Origin: Stenotrophomonas sp. BIO128-Bstrain
Lineage (GTDB): Bacteria > Pseudomonadota > Gammaproteobacteria > Xanthomonadales > Xanthomonadaceae
DNA length: 64,000 nucleotides
Assembly (NCBI RefSeq): GCF_030128875.1
Contig: NZ_CP124620.1
Location: 3,880,001-3,944,000, forward strand
Direction: 5' to 3'
Below the pieces are notes generated by a model. That model was given only the letters and a program-made list of their open reading frames with translations, was not told the DNA's origin and searched no databases. Within the stretch, counting starts at the first letter, position 1, and every line of letters begins with the position of its first letter. Made by a program: the position numbers and the translations under genes. Positions 41,601 to 50,753 of this stretch are shown here, piece by piece.

Positions 41601-42307
41601 GGGGCGGCTGGCAGGCCGGCGAGACCGCACCCGGCGAGGAAGCCGAGGTCCTGCGCGCCTCGCTGCGCGCGGAAGGCTATGCCGAGCAAGACCTGGACGA
41701 TGGCGTGGCCATGCTGACCGGGCTGGTCGGCCAGACCCTGACCGTGCCCCTGCCGGAAGGCGGCGCACTGCACGACCTGCCGGCCGATGCACGCCGTGCC
41801 GAGATCGAGTTCCACTTCGCGATGCAGCCGACCGCCGTTCCAGCGCTGTTGAGCCTGCTGCACGCGCACGGGCTGGTGCGCGACCGCCATGGCTTCGGCA
41901 CCCGCCGGCGGCTGGAGGGGCTGATGACGGGCAAGATCGATCTCACCTACGTGCGTGCGGACCGCTGGTACGTGCTCGACTACAAATCCAATCGCCTGCC
42001 CGGCTACGACGCGGCCCGTCTGGCCAGCGCCATGCAGCACAGCGAATACGACCTGCAGGCGCTGATCTACACCGTCGCGTTGCACCGGTGGCTGCGTTTC
42101 CGGCTGGGCGCGCAGTACGACTATGCGCGCGACATGGGCGGTATCCGCTATCTGTTCTGCCGCGGCCTGGATGCCCGCCGCGACGACAGCCCGGGCCTGT
42201 ATGCGCATCGCTTCGATCCGGCCCTGGTCGATGCCCTGGATGCCCTTTTCGCCGGGGGCGAACACGCCCAGGCACGCATGGCCGCGCGCGCACGGGGGGA
42301 GGCATGA
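38666..42307 (+). CDS. recB: Exodeoxyribonuclease V subunit beta (RecB)
   Basis: 1213 aa. UvrD-like helicase with Walker A EASAGTGKT (residues 23-31), VDEFQDTDDRQW (motif II), LIGDPKQAIYGFRGGD (motif III) and VQIITLHKSKGLEYPLVFLP (motif V). The C-terminal nuclease shows GLMTGKIDLTYV and YVLDYKSNRLPGYD near residues 1090-1105, with the catalytic Asp-Asp-Lys. It works as the 3'-5' motor and nuclease of RecBCD. Overlaps of 4 bases with both recC and recD indicate translational coupling. Confidence 0.95.
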   Translation: MTDHDLLNDPYLALPLDGVRLIEASAGTGKTFTLATLFTRLVVEKGWRIGQILAVTFTDAATQELRKRIRERLALAAQLVERAPGEQDSPEVALTRVILQRQLALGEETPAALARRLQTAADEIDLASIFTIHGFCTRVLREHALESGHTFDPPTLLPSERELHEELAADLWRVHANDPATVDALTWLWSSPEALAGDLSTLIKPLPLLPARPTRTFDDPAPQLRLTAAALAEAIQTHVEDAQAQIAVAFDRKVFDGRRAKRPSFDKAFGELLAGRSAQHWPRGDKSHLGKLLPVQLLAFCKDGMEGQCPASPLFDALQAWWHAADAREQWLRQQATAFLHDLRDEARARLAELKRIGRVQTYDDLIDGVADALEGPHRATLVQQLRAQYAIALVDEFQDTDDRQWGIFQRVFGDSEETRDAGLAPALFLIGDPKQAIYGFRGGDIHTYLKAKRQADAAPALDRNFRSRPAVLHAIEALYANAGERAFLEADIAFEPVHPGSTRMDADFLRDGLPAPGLTVRVLHNTEGGDLKADPSRQQASDACVAAIHQILSEARQGRALLRDVPVQPGDIAVLVRSHKEATRIQQALGAVGIPAVAAGKQSLYATPEAHDLRLLLLALLQPADEGRLRAALSTVLLGEDAEAIDALEREGDAQRSFQVRLLEWRERWQRGGPFAVIADLCAEHAERLLGLLDGERRLTNYLQLGELLQQAAGQTLGMHGLLDWLQVQMAHADQNDEQQLLRLESDARRVQIITLHKSKGLEYPLVFLPFVGIGGGAPNTEANCTVYANGRRELHWKLDKDDSWNAASTRSTQEQDAEDARLLYVGLTRAEHALWIAAGDLAGLAKTRLAPMLSDLEALRAHPDIAVIEGPVEPRPAQLAFERDGELPPVRALTRRVPHDWWVYSFTQLAHADAGHDTDAAATEVPAPAADEPAGVDLTLEAEQPAVASEESDPRFMGSRFGNVLHDALENTDFAQWGGWQAGETAPGEEAEVLRASLRAEGYAEQDLDDGVAMLTGLVGQTLTVPLPEGGALHDLPADARRAEIEFHFAMQPTAVPALLSLLHAHGLVRDRHGFGTRRRLEGLMTGKIDLTYVRADRWYVLDYKSNRLPGYDAARLASAMQHSEYDLQALIYTVALHRWLRFRLGAQYDYARDMGGIRYLFCRGLDARRDDSPGLYAHRFDPALVDALDALFAGGEHAQARMAARARGEA

Positions 42308-44199
42308 GCCTGCTCACCACGCTCTACCGTGGCAACGTGCTTCGCACGCTGGACCATGCGCTGGCGCAGAGCCTGCGCAGGTTGCGCCCTGACACGCCCG
42401 ACGCGGTGCTGGTCGGTGCCGCACTGGCCTCGCTGGCGGTCTCGGAAGGACACGCCGGCCTGGATCCGACCCAGCCGCAGCGCCTGATCGAGGTCGATGT
42501 CGACTGGCCGGCACCCGAGGCGTGGTTGGCGCAGCTGCAGGCGTCGCCGTGGGTGGAGGTACCCGGCGCGGAGGACGTGGTCGCTGGCGATGCACCGCTG
42601 GTGCTGGAGAACGGCCTGCTCTATCTGCGTCGCTACCGCGAATACGAACGTCGGCTTGCCGAGGGCCTGCAGCGCATCGCCACGCATCCGCTGCCCGACG
42701 CCGATCCCGGCACCCTGGCCACGCTGTTCGGCCAACTGTTCCCGCAGGCCCACGATGGGATCGATCACCAGGCCCGCGCCGCGGCCGTCGCGCTGCGCCA
42801 TCCACTGGTGCTGGTGACCGGCGGCCCCGGCACCGGCAAGACCACCACCATCGCGCGGCTGCTGGTGCTGCTTGCCGCACAGGCGGTGCAGGCCGACCAG
42901 GCATTGCCACGGGTCGCGCTCGCCGCGCCCACCGGCCGCGCCGCCGAGCGCATGGCCGAGAGCCTGCGCCTGGCCGTGCAGCGGCTGCGCCTGGTGGGCA
43001 TCGCACCGGCGCTGTGCGACGCGATGCCGAGCACCGGCACCACCCTGCATCGCCTGCTCGGGGTGATCCCGGATTCGCCACGCTTCCGGCATCACCCCGA
43101 CAACCCGCTGCCGTACGACGTGGTGGTGGTGGACGAGGCCTCGATGATCGACCTGCCGCTGATGACCAAGCTGGTCGAGGCGATCGCCGATGGCACCCGG
43201 CTGGTGCTGCTCGGTGATCCGGACCAGCTGCCCTCGGTGGAAGCCGGCGATGTGCTCAGCGCCATCCTCCGTGCCAGCGGCGATGGCCTGGGTACCCAGG
43301 CTGACGATGCCCAGGCGCTGCGCGTGCTGCTTGCTGCCGATGCGTTGCAACCGCTGGCACCGCCACGCCGGTTCGCCGGCCGGCGCGTGCAGCTGCAGCG
43401 GGGCTACCGGCAGACCGACGCGCTCGATCTGGCACCGCTGGCGCATGCCGTGCGCGACGGCAACAGCGCCACCGCGCTGGCACTGCTGAGGACGGGCACG
43501 CTGGCCGGTGTGCACTTCCACGAAGACCAGAGCGATCCGCTGCAGCATCACCGCGAGCAGCTGCTCGGGCATTGGCGCGGCCTCGGCGAAGCCGCCGATC
43601 CCGGCGCTGCGCTGGCCAATGCCGGCCGCATCCGCCTGCTCACCGCCGTGCGCGAAGGCCCACAGGGCGCGCGCGGGCTCAATGCCCGCATCGAAGCGCT
43701 GCTGGCAGGTGTGCCGCGGCCGGGCATGGCGCCGGGTTACTTCCACGGCCGGCTGCTGCTGATCACCGAGAACAGCTACCGGCACCGCCTGTTCAACGGC
43801 GACATCGGCATCTGCCTGATCGATCGCCACGGCAGCGTGACCGCGTGGTTCCCCGGCGAAACGCCGGATCAACCACGTGGCTTCCACCCGGGTGCATTGC
43901 CGGCGCACGAAAGCGCGTTCGCGATGACCGTGCACAAGGCGCAGGGCTCGGAGTTCGATGAGGTCTGGTTGCAGCTGCCGCGACGCGACAATCGCGTGCT
44001 GTCGCGCGAGCTGATCTATACCGGCATGACCCGCGCGCGGCAGGCGCTGCATGTGCTGGGCAGTGCGGAGGTGCTGGAGGCCGCATTGGCGCGGCACGCC
44101 AGCCGGCTGTCGGGTCTGGCTGCTCGCCTGCAGGGCCGCGAGGGGAACGCAGTGGCCGACGCCGTCGTGACGGCGCCGGCGCAGGGGCAGTTGTTCTAG
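42304..44199 (+). CDS. recD: Exodeoxyribonuclease V subunit alpha (RecD)
   Basis: 631 aa from the ATG at 42304 (MSLLTTLYRGNVLRTLDHAL). Superfamily 1B helicase: Walker A TGGPGTGKTTTIARLL near residue 172, VVVVDEASMIDLPLM (motif II), LLGDPDQLPSVEAGDVL (motif III) and FAMTVHKAQGSEFDEVWLQL near the end. It is the 5'-3' motor of RecBCD. The long open frame starting at 41599 overlaps recB and is not used. Confidence 0.95.
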   Translation: MSLLTTLYRGNVLRTLDHALAQSLRRLRPDTPDAVLVGAALASLAVSEGHAGLDPTQPQRLIEVDVDWPAPEAWLAQLQASPWVEVPGAEDVVAGDAPLVLENGLLYLRRYREYERRLAEGLQRIATHPLPDADPGTLATLFGQLFPQAHDGIDHQARAAAVALRHPLVLVTGGPGTGKTTTIARLLVLLAAQAVQADQALPRVALAAPTGRAAERMAESLRLAVQRLRLVGIAPALCDAMPSTGTTLHRLLGVIPDSPRFRHHPDNPLPYDVVVVDEASMIDLPLMTKLVEAIADGTRLVLLGDPDQLPSVEAGDVLSAILRASGDGLGTQADDAQALRVLLAADALQPLAPPRRFAGRRVQLQRGYRQTDALDLAPLAHAVRDGNSATALALLRTGTLAGVHFHEDQSDPLQHHREQLLGHWRGLGEAADPGAALANAGRIRLLTAVREGPQGARGLNARIEALLAGVPRPGMAPGYFHGRLLLITENSYRHRLFNGDIGICLIDRHGSVTAWFPGETPDQPRGFHPGALPAHESAFAMTVHKAQGSEFDEVWLQLPRRDNRVLSRELIYTGMTRARQALHVLGSAEVLEAALARHASRLSGLAARLQGREGNAVADAVVTAPAQGQLF

Positions 44200-44213
44200 C
44201 CCCGTGTCCGGTC

Positions 44214-44609
44214 TTACTCCGGAATCACCACGGTGCCATCGGGGAACACGATGGCGCCGTCACCGCTGACATCGAAGAAGCCCAGCTGGTGGGTGTTGGC
44301 CAGCACCTGCACCAGGCCGTGCGCGTTCTCGGCCACCTCGTCATCGAACGAGGCGTAGACCACGTGCTGGCCGATGCTGTAGTCGGTCACTTCCGGGCGG
44401 TCGTCTTCCTCATCGGACAGCGGACCGTCCATCGGCGGGTAATGCTCGGCGAGCGCGGCGAAGAACGCCTGCAGGGCCGGCACCGACACCTTCGGGTCGT
44501 CGTAATCGTGCGTCTCGTTCCACTCGGTCTGCGCGTCGTACCACTGCAGGAAGGCCTCGGCCTCGCGCGGGGCGACGGCGGGGTCGAACACCATCAGGTC
44601 GTAACTCAT
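44214..44609 (-). CDS. Conserved-looking hypothetical protein, acidic, 131 aa
   Basis: Begins MSYDLMVFDPAVAPREAEAF and ends DGAIVFPDGTVVIPE. Soluble, acidic, with no signal peptide. The pattern MSYDLMVFDP...FLQWYDAQTEW recalls a family of small hypothetical proteins seen in many Gram-negative genomes, but I cannot name a function. It is convergent with recD (14 bp apart), so it is not part of that operon. Confidence 0.7.
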   Translation of the reverse strand: MSYDLMVFDPAVAPREAEAFLQWYDAQTEWNETHDYDDPKVSVPALQAFFAALAEHYPPMDGPLSDEEDDRPEVTDYSIGQHVVYASFDDEVAENAHGLVQVLANTHQLGFFDVSGDGAIVFPDGTVVIPE

Positions 44610-44694
44610 CGGGAATCACCTTGATCCATGCGCAAATGCATGCGTCAGGATAGCCCTGATCGGCGCGGACCGGCCGGCGCGCGCCGGGGCCGGT

Positions 44695-46752
44695 TCAGCG
44701 CGGCGCCGGCAGGCCCGGTGCTGCCGCGGCGGGGTCGGCGGCGGCCTCGATGACCGGTGCCTCGGGGAACAGCGCATAGCGCAGCCCGATCAACCCCATC
44801 AGGGCCTCGTCGCGGGCCTTGCCCGCCTCCACGGTCTGCACGCGCTTGAGCGAGGCCTCCAGCCGTGCCTGAAGCCCGGGCGGTGCCGGCAGGGGGCGGC
44901 GCTTGTCCACCTGCGCGCGGTAGTACGCGGCGATGTCGTCCAGGATGGCCTCGATCGCGGCCACGCTGGCCGGCGGCAGGCCGTGCCGGGAGCGGCGCAG
45001 CTGCAGGATGTTCAGGCCGATGCGCGCCTCGGTGAGCATGTCCACCGAGGCGATGTCGCTGCCTTCCGGCGTGGCTGCCAGGCGCGGTGCGAGCAGGCCG
45101 AGCAGATCCAGCATGCGCGCGGCGAACTGCTGGCGATCCTGCTGGCCGCGGCCCTCGGCCGCATCGGCCAGCGTGGTCCAGCCCTGGCGCACCAGCCGGC
45201 GCGCGGTCCACTCGGCACCCACCGAGCGGAACAGCCGGGTCATCACCACCGCAAAGCCAATGCCGATGAACATCGCCACGGCGGAGTTGATGAAGCTCTG
45301 GATGTTGGCGCTGTAGGTGTTCTGCACGTTCAGCAGCGCCACCAGGTTCACCGTCAGCGGCAAGCCGATCAACGCGGTCTTGGGCCGATGCAGCAGCAGG
45401 CCCAGTGGCAGGAAGATCACCGCCAGCACCAGAGCCAGGCTGCCGAAGTCGTGCACGGCCGGGAAGATCCCGAACAGGTACACGCCGGCCACCAGGCTGG
45501 CCACGATGGCCCAGAGCAGGAAGGACAGCATGCTCGGTGCGGGATCATCCTGCGCGGCGAAGAACGCGGCGGCCACCGCGGCCATCATCGCGCCGTTGCC
45601 ACCACCTTCCCAGCCCAGCCCGATCCACAGCACGCAGTAGGTCATCAGGGCGACACCGGCACTGGCCGCGGAGAACAGCGCCATGCCGTAGTCCACATGG
45701 CGCACGTGGTCCACGCGCTGGGTGCGCACGCGGTAGTGCGCGGTATTGCTCGGCGCGGTGCCGGCGTCGATGGCGGCGTGCAGGGTGGTGCAGTCCTGCC
45801 AGAGATCGACCAGCTCTTCCAGGCGCAGCAGCAGGGTGACCAGCAGCAGGTGATCCAGCTCGCCATCCACCGCCGGCTTGAGCGCGACGATGCGCGCGCG
45901 CAGCGTGGCGTAGGCGCTGGCACTGGAGCGGCCCGGCTGCTCCAGCCACTGCGCCAGATCGGCGATCAAGGGCTCCAGCCCCGGTGGCAGCGCGCGGCCA
46001 CCCGCGCGCAGCGCACCGAGCCGGTCGGCGATCGAGGACAGCACCGGCAGCATCAGCAGCATGCGTTCGCGCAGGCGCTCCATCGAGACCGCCGCCCCGG
46101 CGTGGCGCGGGTCGTCGCGACGCATGAACTCGATCAGCGCTTCGAACTGCACCAGATCGGCGGCCAGGCGGTTGCGCGGTCCATGCGCGTGACCGCGCGA
46201 GAGGATCTGCCGGCACCAGTCGGCGGCATCGCCCATCCAGCTGCCGATCCGCGCGCGCAGCATCGGCCGCACCGAGGCGGGGAAGAACAGCGAGGCGAAC
46301 AGTACCGCCACCACGGTGCCGAGGATGATCTCCTCGCTGCGCGCCACCACGGTGTCGAAGATGGTGTCCGGCGAGGTCACCGCCGGGAAGCCGATGAAGG
46401 CGGTGGTGTACCCGGCCAGCAGGAACGCGTAGCCGCGCGGGCCTCGGTTGAGCAGGGCGATGAACAGGCAGGTGGACAGCCACAGCGACATCGCCGCGCT
46501 CAGCAGCAGCGGGGTTTCCACCAGGTGCGGCAGCATCCACAGCGTGGCCGCACCGGCGATGAGGGTGCCGAGGATGCGGTAGGCGCCCTTGGCACGGGTC
46601 GGGCCGAGCATCGGCTGGGTCACGATGTAGACCGTGGCCATCGCCCAGTACGGGCGCGAGAGATTGCCGGCCAGCCCGATGTACAGCGCGGCCAGCGCCG
46701 CCAGGAAGGTCTTGACCGAGAACAACCAGGCCTGTCTGTCCAGCAGCAGCAT
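44695..46752 (-). CDS. FUSC family inner-membrane efflux protein (AaeB-like)
   Basis: 685 aa. Two hydrophobic blocks: residues about 10-160 (FLAALAALYIGLAGNLSRPYWAMATVYIV) and about 350-500, each followed by a soluble helical domain. This is the layout of the FUSC/AaeB family that exports aromatic acids such as p-hydroxybenzoate or fusaric acid. It is the last gene of a DUF1656-HlyD-OMF-FUSC operon, with three bases between the OMF stop and its ATG. Confidence 0.9.
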   Translation of the reverse strand: MLLLDRQAWLFSVKTFLAALAALYIGLAGNLSRPYWAMATVYIVTQPMLGPTRAKGAYRILGTLIAGAATLWMLPHLVETPLLLSAAMSLWLSTCLFIALLNRGPRGYAFLLAGYTTAFIGFPAVTSPDTIFDTVVARSEEIILGTVVAVLFASLFFPASVRPMLRARIGSWMGDAADWCRQILSRGHAHGPRNRLAADLVQFEALIEFMRRDDPRHAGAAVSMERLRERMLLMLPVLSSIADRLGALRAGGRALPPGLEPLIADLAQWLEQPGRSSASAYATLRARIVALKPAVDGELDHLLLVTLLLRLEELVDLWQDCTTLHAAIDAGTAPSNTAHYRVRTQRVDHVRHVDYGMALFSAASAGVALMTYCVLWIGLGWEGGGNGAMMAAVAAAFFAAQDDPAPSMLSFLLWAIVASLVAGVYLFGIFPAVHDFGSLALVLAVIFLPLGLLLHRPKTALIGLPLTVNLVALLNVQNTYSANIQSFINSAVAMFIGIGFAVVMTRLFRSVGAEWTARRLVRQGWTTLADAAEGRGQQDRQQFAARMLDLLGLLAPRLAATPEGSDIASVDMLTEARIGLNILQLRRSRHGLPPASVAAIEAILDDIAAYYRAQVDKRRPLPAPPGLQARLEASLKRVQTVEAGKARDEALMGLIGLRYALFPEAPVIEAAADPAAAAPGLPAPR

Positions 46753-46755
46753 GGC

Positions 46756-48213
46756 TTACCTCGCGGCCGTGCCGGTGGCGACGGCGTCGGCGTTCCAGCC
46801 GCCGCCGAGCACCAGGAACAACTGGATCTGGTCGCGCGAGACCTGCGCCTGCGCCTCGGCGAGCGTCGCATCGGCGCTGGCCAGGCTGCGGTCCGCGTCC
46901 AGGCTGGCCAGGTAGGGCGTGCGCCCGCCCTGGTACAGGCGGCGGTTCTGGCTGGCGGCCAGGTCGGCCTGCTGCTGCGCCTGCTGCAGGAACTGCAGGC
47001 GCTGCAGATCCTGGGCATAGCGGCTCAGCGCGGTCTGGGTTTCGCGCAGGGCCTGCAGCACGCTGTGGTCGAACTCGGCCAGCGCCGCATCGGCACCGGC
47101 TTCGGTGGCGTGGATGCGTGCATGCGTGCCGGAGGAGGGCAGCGTCCAGGAGATCAGCGGGCCGATCGACCACTGCTGGGTCAGCGGCGTGCCGAAATCC
47201 TCCAGCAGGCCGGCGGCACCGACCGAGGCGCCGAGGCGGATGTCCGGGTAGAGCTCGGCGGTGGCCACGCCGATCCGCGCGGTGGCGGCGGCCAGCTTGC
47301 GCTCGGCCTGGCGGATGTCCGGGCGGCGCTGCAGCAGCGCGCGGCCATCGCCGATCGGCAGCGCCTGGGCCAGGGTCGGGGCCTGGCTGCAGTCGCTCAC
47401 GCCGTCGGGCAGCTGGCCCGGGGTGCGGCCGAGCAGGGCGGCCAACTGGTATTCGGAGGCCTGCCGGTGCGCGCGCAGCGGCGGCAACGCGGCCTGCAGC
47501 ATCGCCACCTGGGCGTTGGCACGCGCCAGCTCCGGCGGGGTGCCGCGGCCGGCGGTGATCAAGCGCTGAGTGACCTCGCGGCTGCGCTGCTGCAGCTGCA
47601 GCGAGTGCTCGGCCACATGCAGTTCGTGGTTGGCGTGGCAGATGTCGACGTAACTGCCGGCCACCTGCGCCACCAGCGACACGCGCGCCAGGTCCATCGC
47701 GGCGGCGGTGGCCTGCTCGTCGGCATGCGCGGCTTCGGAGGCGCGCTTGAGCTTGCCGAACAGATCGAACTGATAGGACACCGCGAACTTGCCGTCGGCC
47801 AGGTTGATCGGCGGCAGTTCGTGTTCAAGCAGGAATGATTCGGCCGACAGCTGCGCGCGGCTCACCCCGGCCTCGGCCTCGTATTCGAACCCACCGGCAT
47901 CCAGCGCCTGCTCGTACACGGCAGCAGCGCGACGCAGGTTGGCATCGGCCACCTTGAGTTCCACGTTGTCGCGCAGCGCCTGCTGCACCAGCGCGTTGAG
48001 GGTGTCGTCCTGGTACAGCTCCCACCAGCGTGCGGGCAGCGTGGCGCCAGCGGCGACCTGCGGGTTGCCGGTGTCGAGGAAGGCGGCATTGGCCTCCGGC
48101 CGCTGGAACGCGGAGCCGGCCGGCACCGCGTAGTCCGGGCCGACGGTGCGGCACGCGGCCAGCGTGGTCAGCGCCAGCCCCAGCGCGATGCGGTGCAGCG
48201 CCGGGCGGTTCAC
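46756..48213 (-). CDS. Outer-membrane efflux lipoprotein, NodT/OMF family
   Basis: 485 aa. MNRPALHRIALGLALTTLAAC is a lipoprotein signal (Cys21). The repeated OEP helices follow (WWELYQDDTLNALVQQALRDN; LLGRTPGQLPDGVS; LLQRRPDIRQAERKLAAATARIGVATAELYPDI). It forms the TolC-like exit duct for the adjacent HlyD and FUSC proteins. Its ATG overlaps the HlyD stop by four bases. Confidence 0.92.
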   Translation of the reverse strand: MNRPALHRIALGLALTTLAACRTVGPDYAVPAGSAFQRPEANAAFLDTGNPQVAAGATLPARWWELYQDDTLNALVQQALRDNVELKVADANLRRAAAVYEQALDAGGFEYEAEAGVSRAQLSAESFLLEHELPPINLADGKFAVSYQFDLFGKLKRASEAAHADEQATAAAMDLARVSLVAQVAGSYVDICHANHELHVAEHSLQLQQRSREVTQRLITAGRGTPPELARANAQVAMLQAALPPLRAHRQASEYQLAALLGRTPGQLPDGVSDCSQAPTLAQALPIGDGRALLQRRPDIRQAERKLAAATARIGVATAELYPDIRLGASVGAAGLLEDFGTPLTQQWSIGPLISWTLPSSGTHARIHATEAGADAALAEFDHSVLQALRETQTALSRYAQDLQRLQFLQQAQQQADLAASQNRRLYQGGRTPYLASLDADRSLASADATLAEAQAQVSRDQIQLFLVLGGGWNADAVATGTAAR

Positions 48214-49130
48214 AGCGCCGTCCGTGCCGGTTGTGCCGGCGTGGCCGGCGCGGTGTCCGGCTGGATGGTAACGGTGGCGGTGCGCCCGGCGATCAGGTTG
48301 ACCCCGGCCGGCACGCGGTCGATATGGATGCGCACCGGGATGCGCTGGGCCAGCCGCACCCAGTCGAAGGCCGGGGTCACGTTCGGCAGCAGGCTGCTGC
48401 CTTCGCTGCGGTAACGGTCTTCGATGCCGGCGGCGATGCTCTGCACGTGGCCCTGCAGCGGCTGCGCCTCGCCCATCAGGCGGATGTCGACCTTCTGGCC
48501 CGCATGCACGCCCTGCAGGCGGGTTTCCTCGAAGTAGCCGTCCACGCGGAACGAGCCGGTATCGAGCACGGCCATCACCGGGCGCCCGGCAGTCACATAG
48601 TCACCGGCACGCACGGTGCGGTCGTTGACGTGGCCATCGCTGGGGCTGCGCACTTCAGTGCGCGCCAGGTTGAGCTTGGCCAGATCCACCGCGGCCTGTG
48701 CGGTCGCCATCGAGGCCTGCGCGGCGAGCAGCTTGGCGCGGCGCACTTCGGCATCCTCGGCGGCGACCAGATCCTGCAGGCTGCGGTCACGCGCGATCTC
48801 GCGGCGCAGCTGGTCCAGCGTGGCGCGGCGCTCGCCCAGGGCGGCCTGGGCCTGCTCCAGCGCGATCTCATAGCGCGCCCGGTCGACCACGAACAGCACC
48901 TCACCGCGCTTGACCGGCTGGTTGTCGGCCACCTTCACCGCCTCCACCAGCCCGGACACATCCGGCGCCACCTGCACCACGTCGGCGCTGACGTGCGCAT
49001 CGCGCGTCCACGGTTCGTCCATGTAGTACGCCCACAGGTGGCGCAGCACCAGCACGGCGGCCACCACGGCCACGACGGTCAACACGACCGGGAATGTCTG
49101 CTTGAGGATCTTGTTCACGATTGCATCCAA
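48210..49130 (-). CDS. HlyD/AaeA-type periplasmic adaptor protein
   Basis: 306 aa. One N-terminal membrane helix (FPVVLTVVAVVAAVLVL), then the biotinyl-lipoyl halves (DVVQVAPDVSGLVEAVKVADNQPVKRGEVLF ... VRSPSDGHVNDRTVRAGDYV) around a helical hairpin, and a barrel domain. It bridges the FUSC protein and the outer-membrane factor. It overlaps the DUF1656 gene by 16 bases, so the two are translated together. Confidence 0.92.
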   Translation of the reverse strand: MDAIVNKILKQTFPVVLTVVAVVAAVLVLRHLWAYYMDEPWTRDAHVSADVVQVAPDVSGLVEAVKVADNQPVKRGEVLFVVDRARYEIALEQAQAALGERRATLDQLRREIARDRSLQDLVAAEDAEVRRAKLLAAQASMATAQAAVDLAKLNLARTEVRSPSDGHVNDRTVRAGDYVTAGRPVMAVLDTGSFRVDGYFEETRLQGVHAGQKVDIRLMGEAQPLQGHVQSIAAGIEDRYRSEGSSLLPNVTPAFDWVRLAQRIPVRIHIDRVPAGVNLIAGRTATVTIQPDTAPATPAQPARTAL

Positions 49131-49324
49131 CGCATCAGGGAAAACAACCCGCCGAGCACGATCACGTACACGGCCAGGTTGAACAGGGCGGGGTGCCAGA
49201 TGTGGCGGTAGGCGCCGGTGCGCTGCAGGACCACGCGCAACCCGCTCTTGAGCAGGTAGGCAAGCAGCATCAGCCCGAGCAGGGTCGGGACGAACACACC
49301 ATAGAGACTGAATTCACCGTACAT
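49115..49324 (-). CDS. DUF1656 small membrane protein (AaeX-like)
   Basis: 69 aa from the ATG at 49324 (MYGEFSLYGVFVPTLLGLML), with two membrane segments. This short family is found almost only next to HlyD/FUSC genes, as aaeX in E. coli. Its exact role is unknown, probably an accessory part of the pump. The frame continues upstream to 49393 but the added residues do not fit the family. Confidence 0.87.
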   Translation of the reverse strand: MYGEFSLYGVFVPTLLGLMLLAYLLKSGLRVVLQRTGAYRHIWHPALFNLAVYVIVLGGLFSLMRWMQS

Positions 49325-49408
49325 CGAGGCAAAGGATTCGCAGGGGAGCGGAAAGGGGATCGCCCGGCGTCGAGGGACGACACCGGGCGGCACAACGGGG
49401 GGACAGGC

Positions 49409-49864
49409 TTACGTCACGCGGTCGGCAGCGTCGGCCAGCAGCTGCCACAGCTTCAGCACGGTGCGCAGTTCATCCATGGACAGCTCGCCGAACACGTCCT
49501 GGCGCAGGCCGATCAACTGGGTTTCCAGCTCGCTGACCAGGGCCTCGCCCTTGTCGGTCAGCCACAGCAGGTTGGCGCGGCGGTCGCTGGCGTCGCATTC
49601 GCGGCGGACCAGGTCGCTGGCGGCCAGCTTGTCCAGCAGGCGCACCAGCGAGGGGCCTTCCATGCCCAGCTGATGGGCCAGCGCCACCTGGCGGATACCC
49701 CCGCCGGCGCGCCCGATCATCAGCAGCGGCATGGTGCACGCGGCGGAGATGCCGTAGCTGCCCAGGGCCTGGTCGGCCAGGCGCTGCCACTGCCGCCCTG
49801 CGTACAGCAGGCCGGAGCTGAGCTGCATCTGCAGCTGGGTGCGTTCGTCGAAGGATCGGTTCAT
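49409..49864 (-). CDS. MarR family transcriptional regulator
   Basis: 151 aa from the ATG at 49864 (MNRSFDERTQLQMQLSSGLL). The winged helix shows IRQVALAHQLGMEGPSLVRLLDKL and the wing DASDRRANLLWLTDKGEAL. It is first in the efflux operon, 84 bp ahead of the DUF1656 gene, and likely represses it until an aromatic compound binds. A palindrome directly upstream (49872-49900) is the probable operator. The long frame starting at 50773 is antisense to folE and not real. Confidence 0.9.
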   Translation of the reverse strand: MNRSFDERTQLQMQLSSGLLYAGRQWQRLADQALGSYGISAACTMPLLMIGRAGGGIRQVALAHQLGMEGPSLVRLLDKLAASDLVRRECDASDRRANLLWLTDKGEALVSELETQLIGLRQDVFGELSMDELRTVLKLWQLLADAADRVT

Positions 49865-49871
49865 CAGAATA

Positions 49872-49900
49872 GATAGGATACTACTAATTTCCCTCCTATC
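49872..49900. promoter_or_regulatory. Probable MarR operator
   Basis: Inverted repeat GATAGGA-N15-TCCTATC in an AT-rich patch starting 8 bp upstream of the marR ATG. Position and symmetry fit autoregulation of the marR-efflux operon. Confidence 0.6.
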
Positions 49901-50023
49901 AATACCTCCGGCACAACCGTCGCCCAACGAGGGCCTGCGCGGGCAGGGCCACCGAGCCCCAGCGCAGGACGCCCGAGGGGTCTGTCGGGTACGATGCTCG
50001 CCCCCCTTCGGGTGCTGTATGTA

Positions 50024-50626
50024 ATGAGCAAGCAAGACAACGACGCCAACCCCGTCACCCAGGCCGAGGCCGAATCGGCGGTGCGCACCCTGCTGCGCTG
50101 GGCCGGTGAAGATCCGACCCGTGAAGGCCTGCTGGATACCCCGCGCCGCGTCGCCGAAGCCTATGGCGACTGGTTCAGCGGCTACCGCGATGACCCGCGC
50201 GCCTACATGGAGCGGACCTTCGAGGAAGTGGCCGGCTACGATGAACTGATCGTGCTGCGCGACATCGAGTACGAAAGCCACTGCGAACACCACATGGCGC
50301 CGATCATCGGCCGCGTGCACGTCGGCTACCTGCCGGCCGGCAAGGTGGTGGGCATCAGCAAGCTGGCCCGCGTGGTCGAGGCGTACGCACGCCGCTTCCA
50401 GGTCCAGGAAAAGATGACCGCGCAGATCGCCCAGTGCATCCAGGACGTGCTGCAGCCGGTCGGCGTGGGCGTGGTGGTGGAAGGTGCGCACGAGTGCATG
50501 ACCACCCGCGGCATCCACAAGCGTGGCGTCAGCATGGTCACCTCCAAGATGCTGGGCAGCTTCCGCGAGGACGCGCGTACCCGCGCCGAATTCCTGCGTT
50601 TCATCGAAGTGGGCGGCAAGCGCTGA
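50024..50626 (+). CDS. folE: GTP cyclohydrolase I
   Basis: 200 aa from the ATG at 50024 ([20 protein letters not shown]). The signature [20 protein letters not shown] gives zinc ligands Cys87 and His90, with Cys158 in [11 protein letters not shown]; the substrate region [20 protein letters not shown] is intact. It converts GTP to dihydroneopterin triphosphate, the first step of folate synthesis. An in-frame start at 49994 is possible but adds ten residues of poor fit. The mks operon follows on the same strand after 127 bp. Confidence 0.95.
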   Translation: MSKQDNDANPVTQAEAESAVRTLLRWAGEDPTREGLLDTPRRVAEAYGDWFSGYRDDPRAYMERTFEEVAGYDELIVLRDIEYESHCEHHMAPIIGRVHVGYLPAGKVVGISKLARVVEAYARRFQVQEKMTAQIAQCIQDVLQPVGVGVVVEGAHECMTTRGIHKRGVSMVTSKMLGSFREDARTRAEFLRFIEVGGKR

Positions 50627-50753
50627 TTCCCCGCGCCGTCGCGCGCGGCCGGCAGGTGCTGGGCTTCGGCCCGGCCCTGCGGGTGCGTGCGCGTCCCGTT
50701 TCCCTCCCGGCCGCTGCGACCCGCGCGGCCCGTCTTCCTGTCCCCGGTCTCGA

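Noticed and set aside
38573..42265. 1230-codon minus-strand open frame opposite recB
   Set aside because: Shadow of recB; no recognisable domain, while recB shows all helicase and nuclease motifs.
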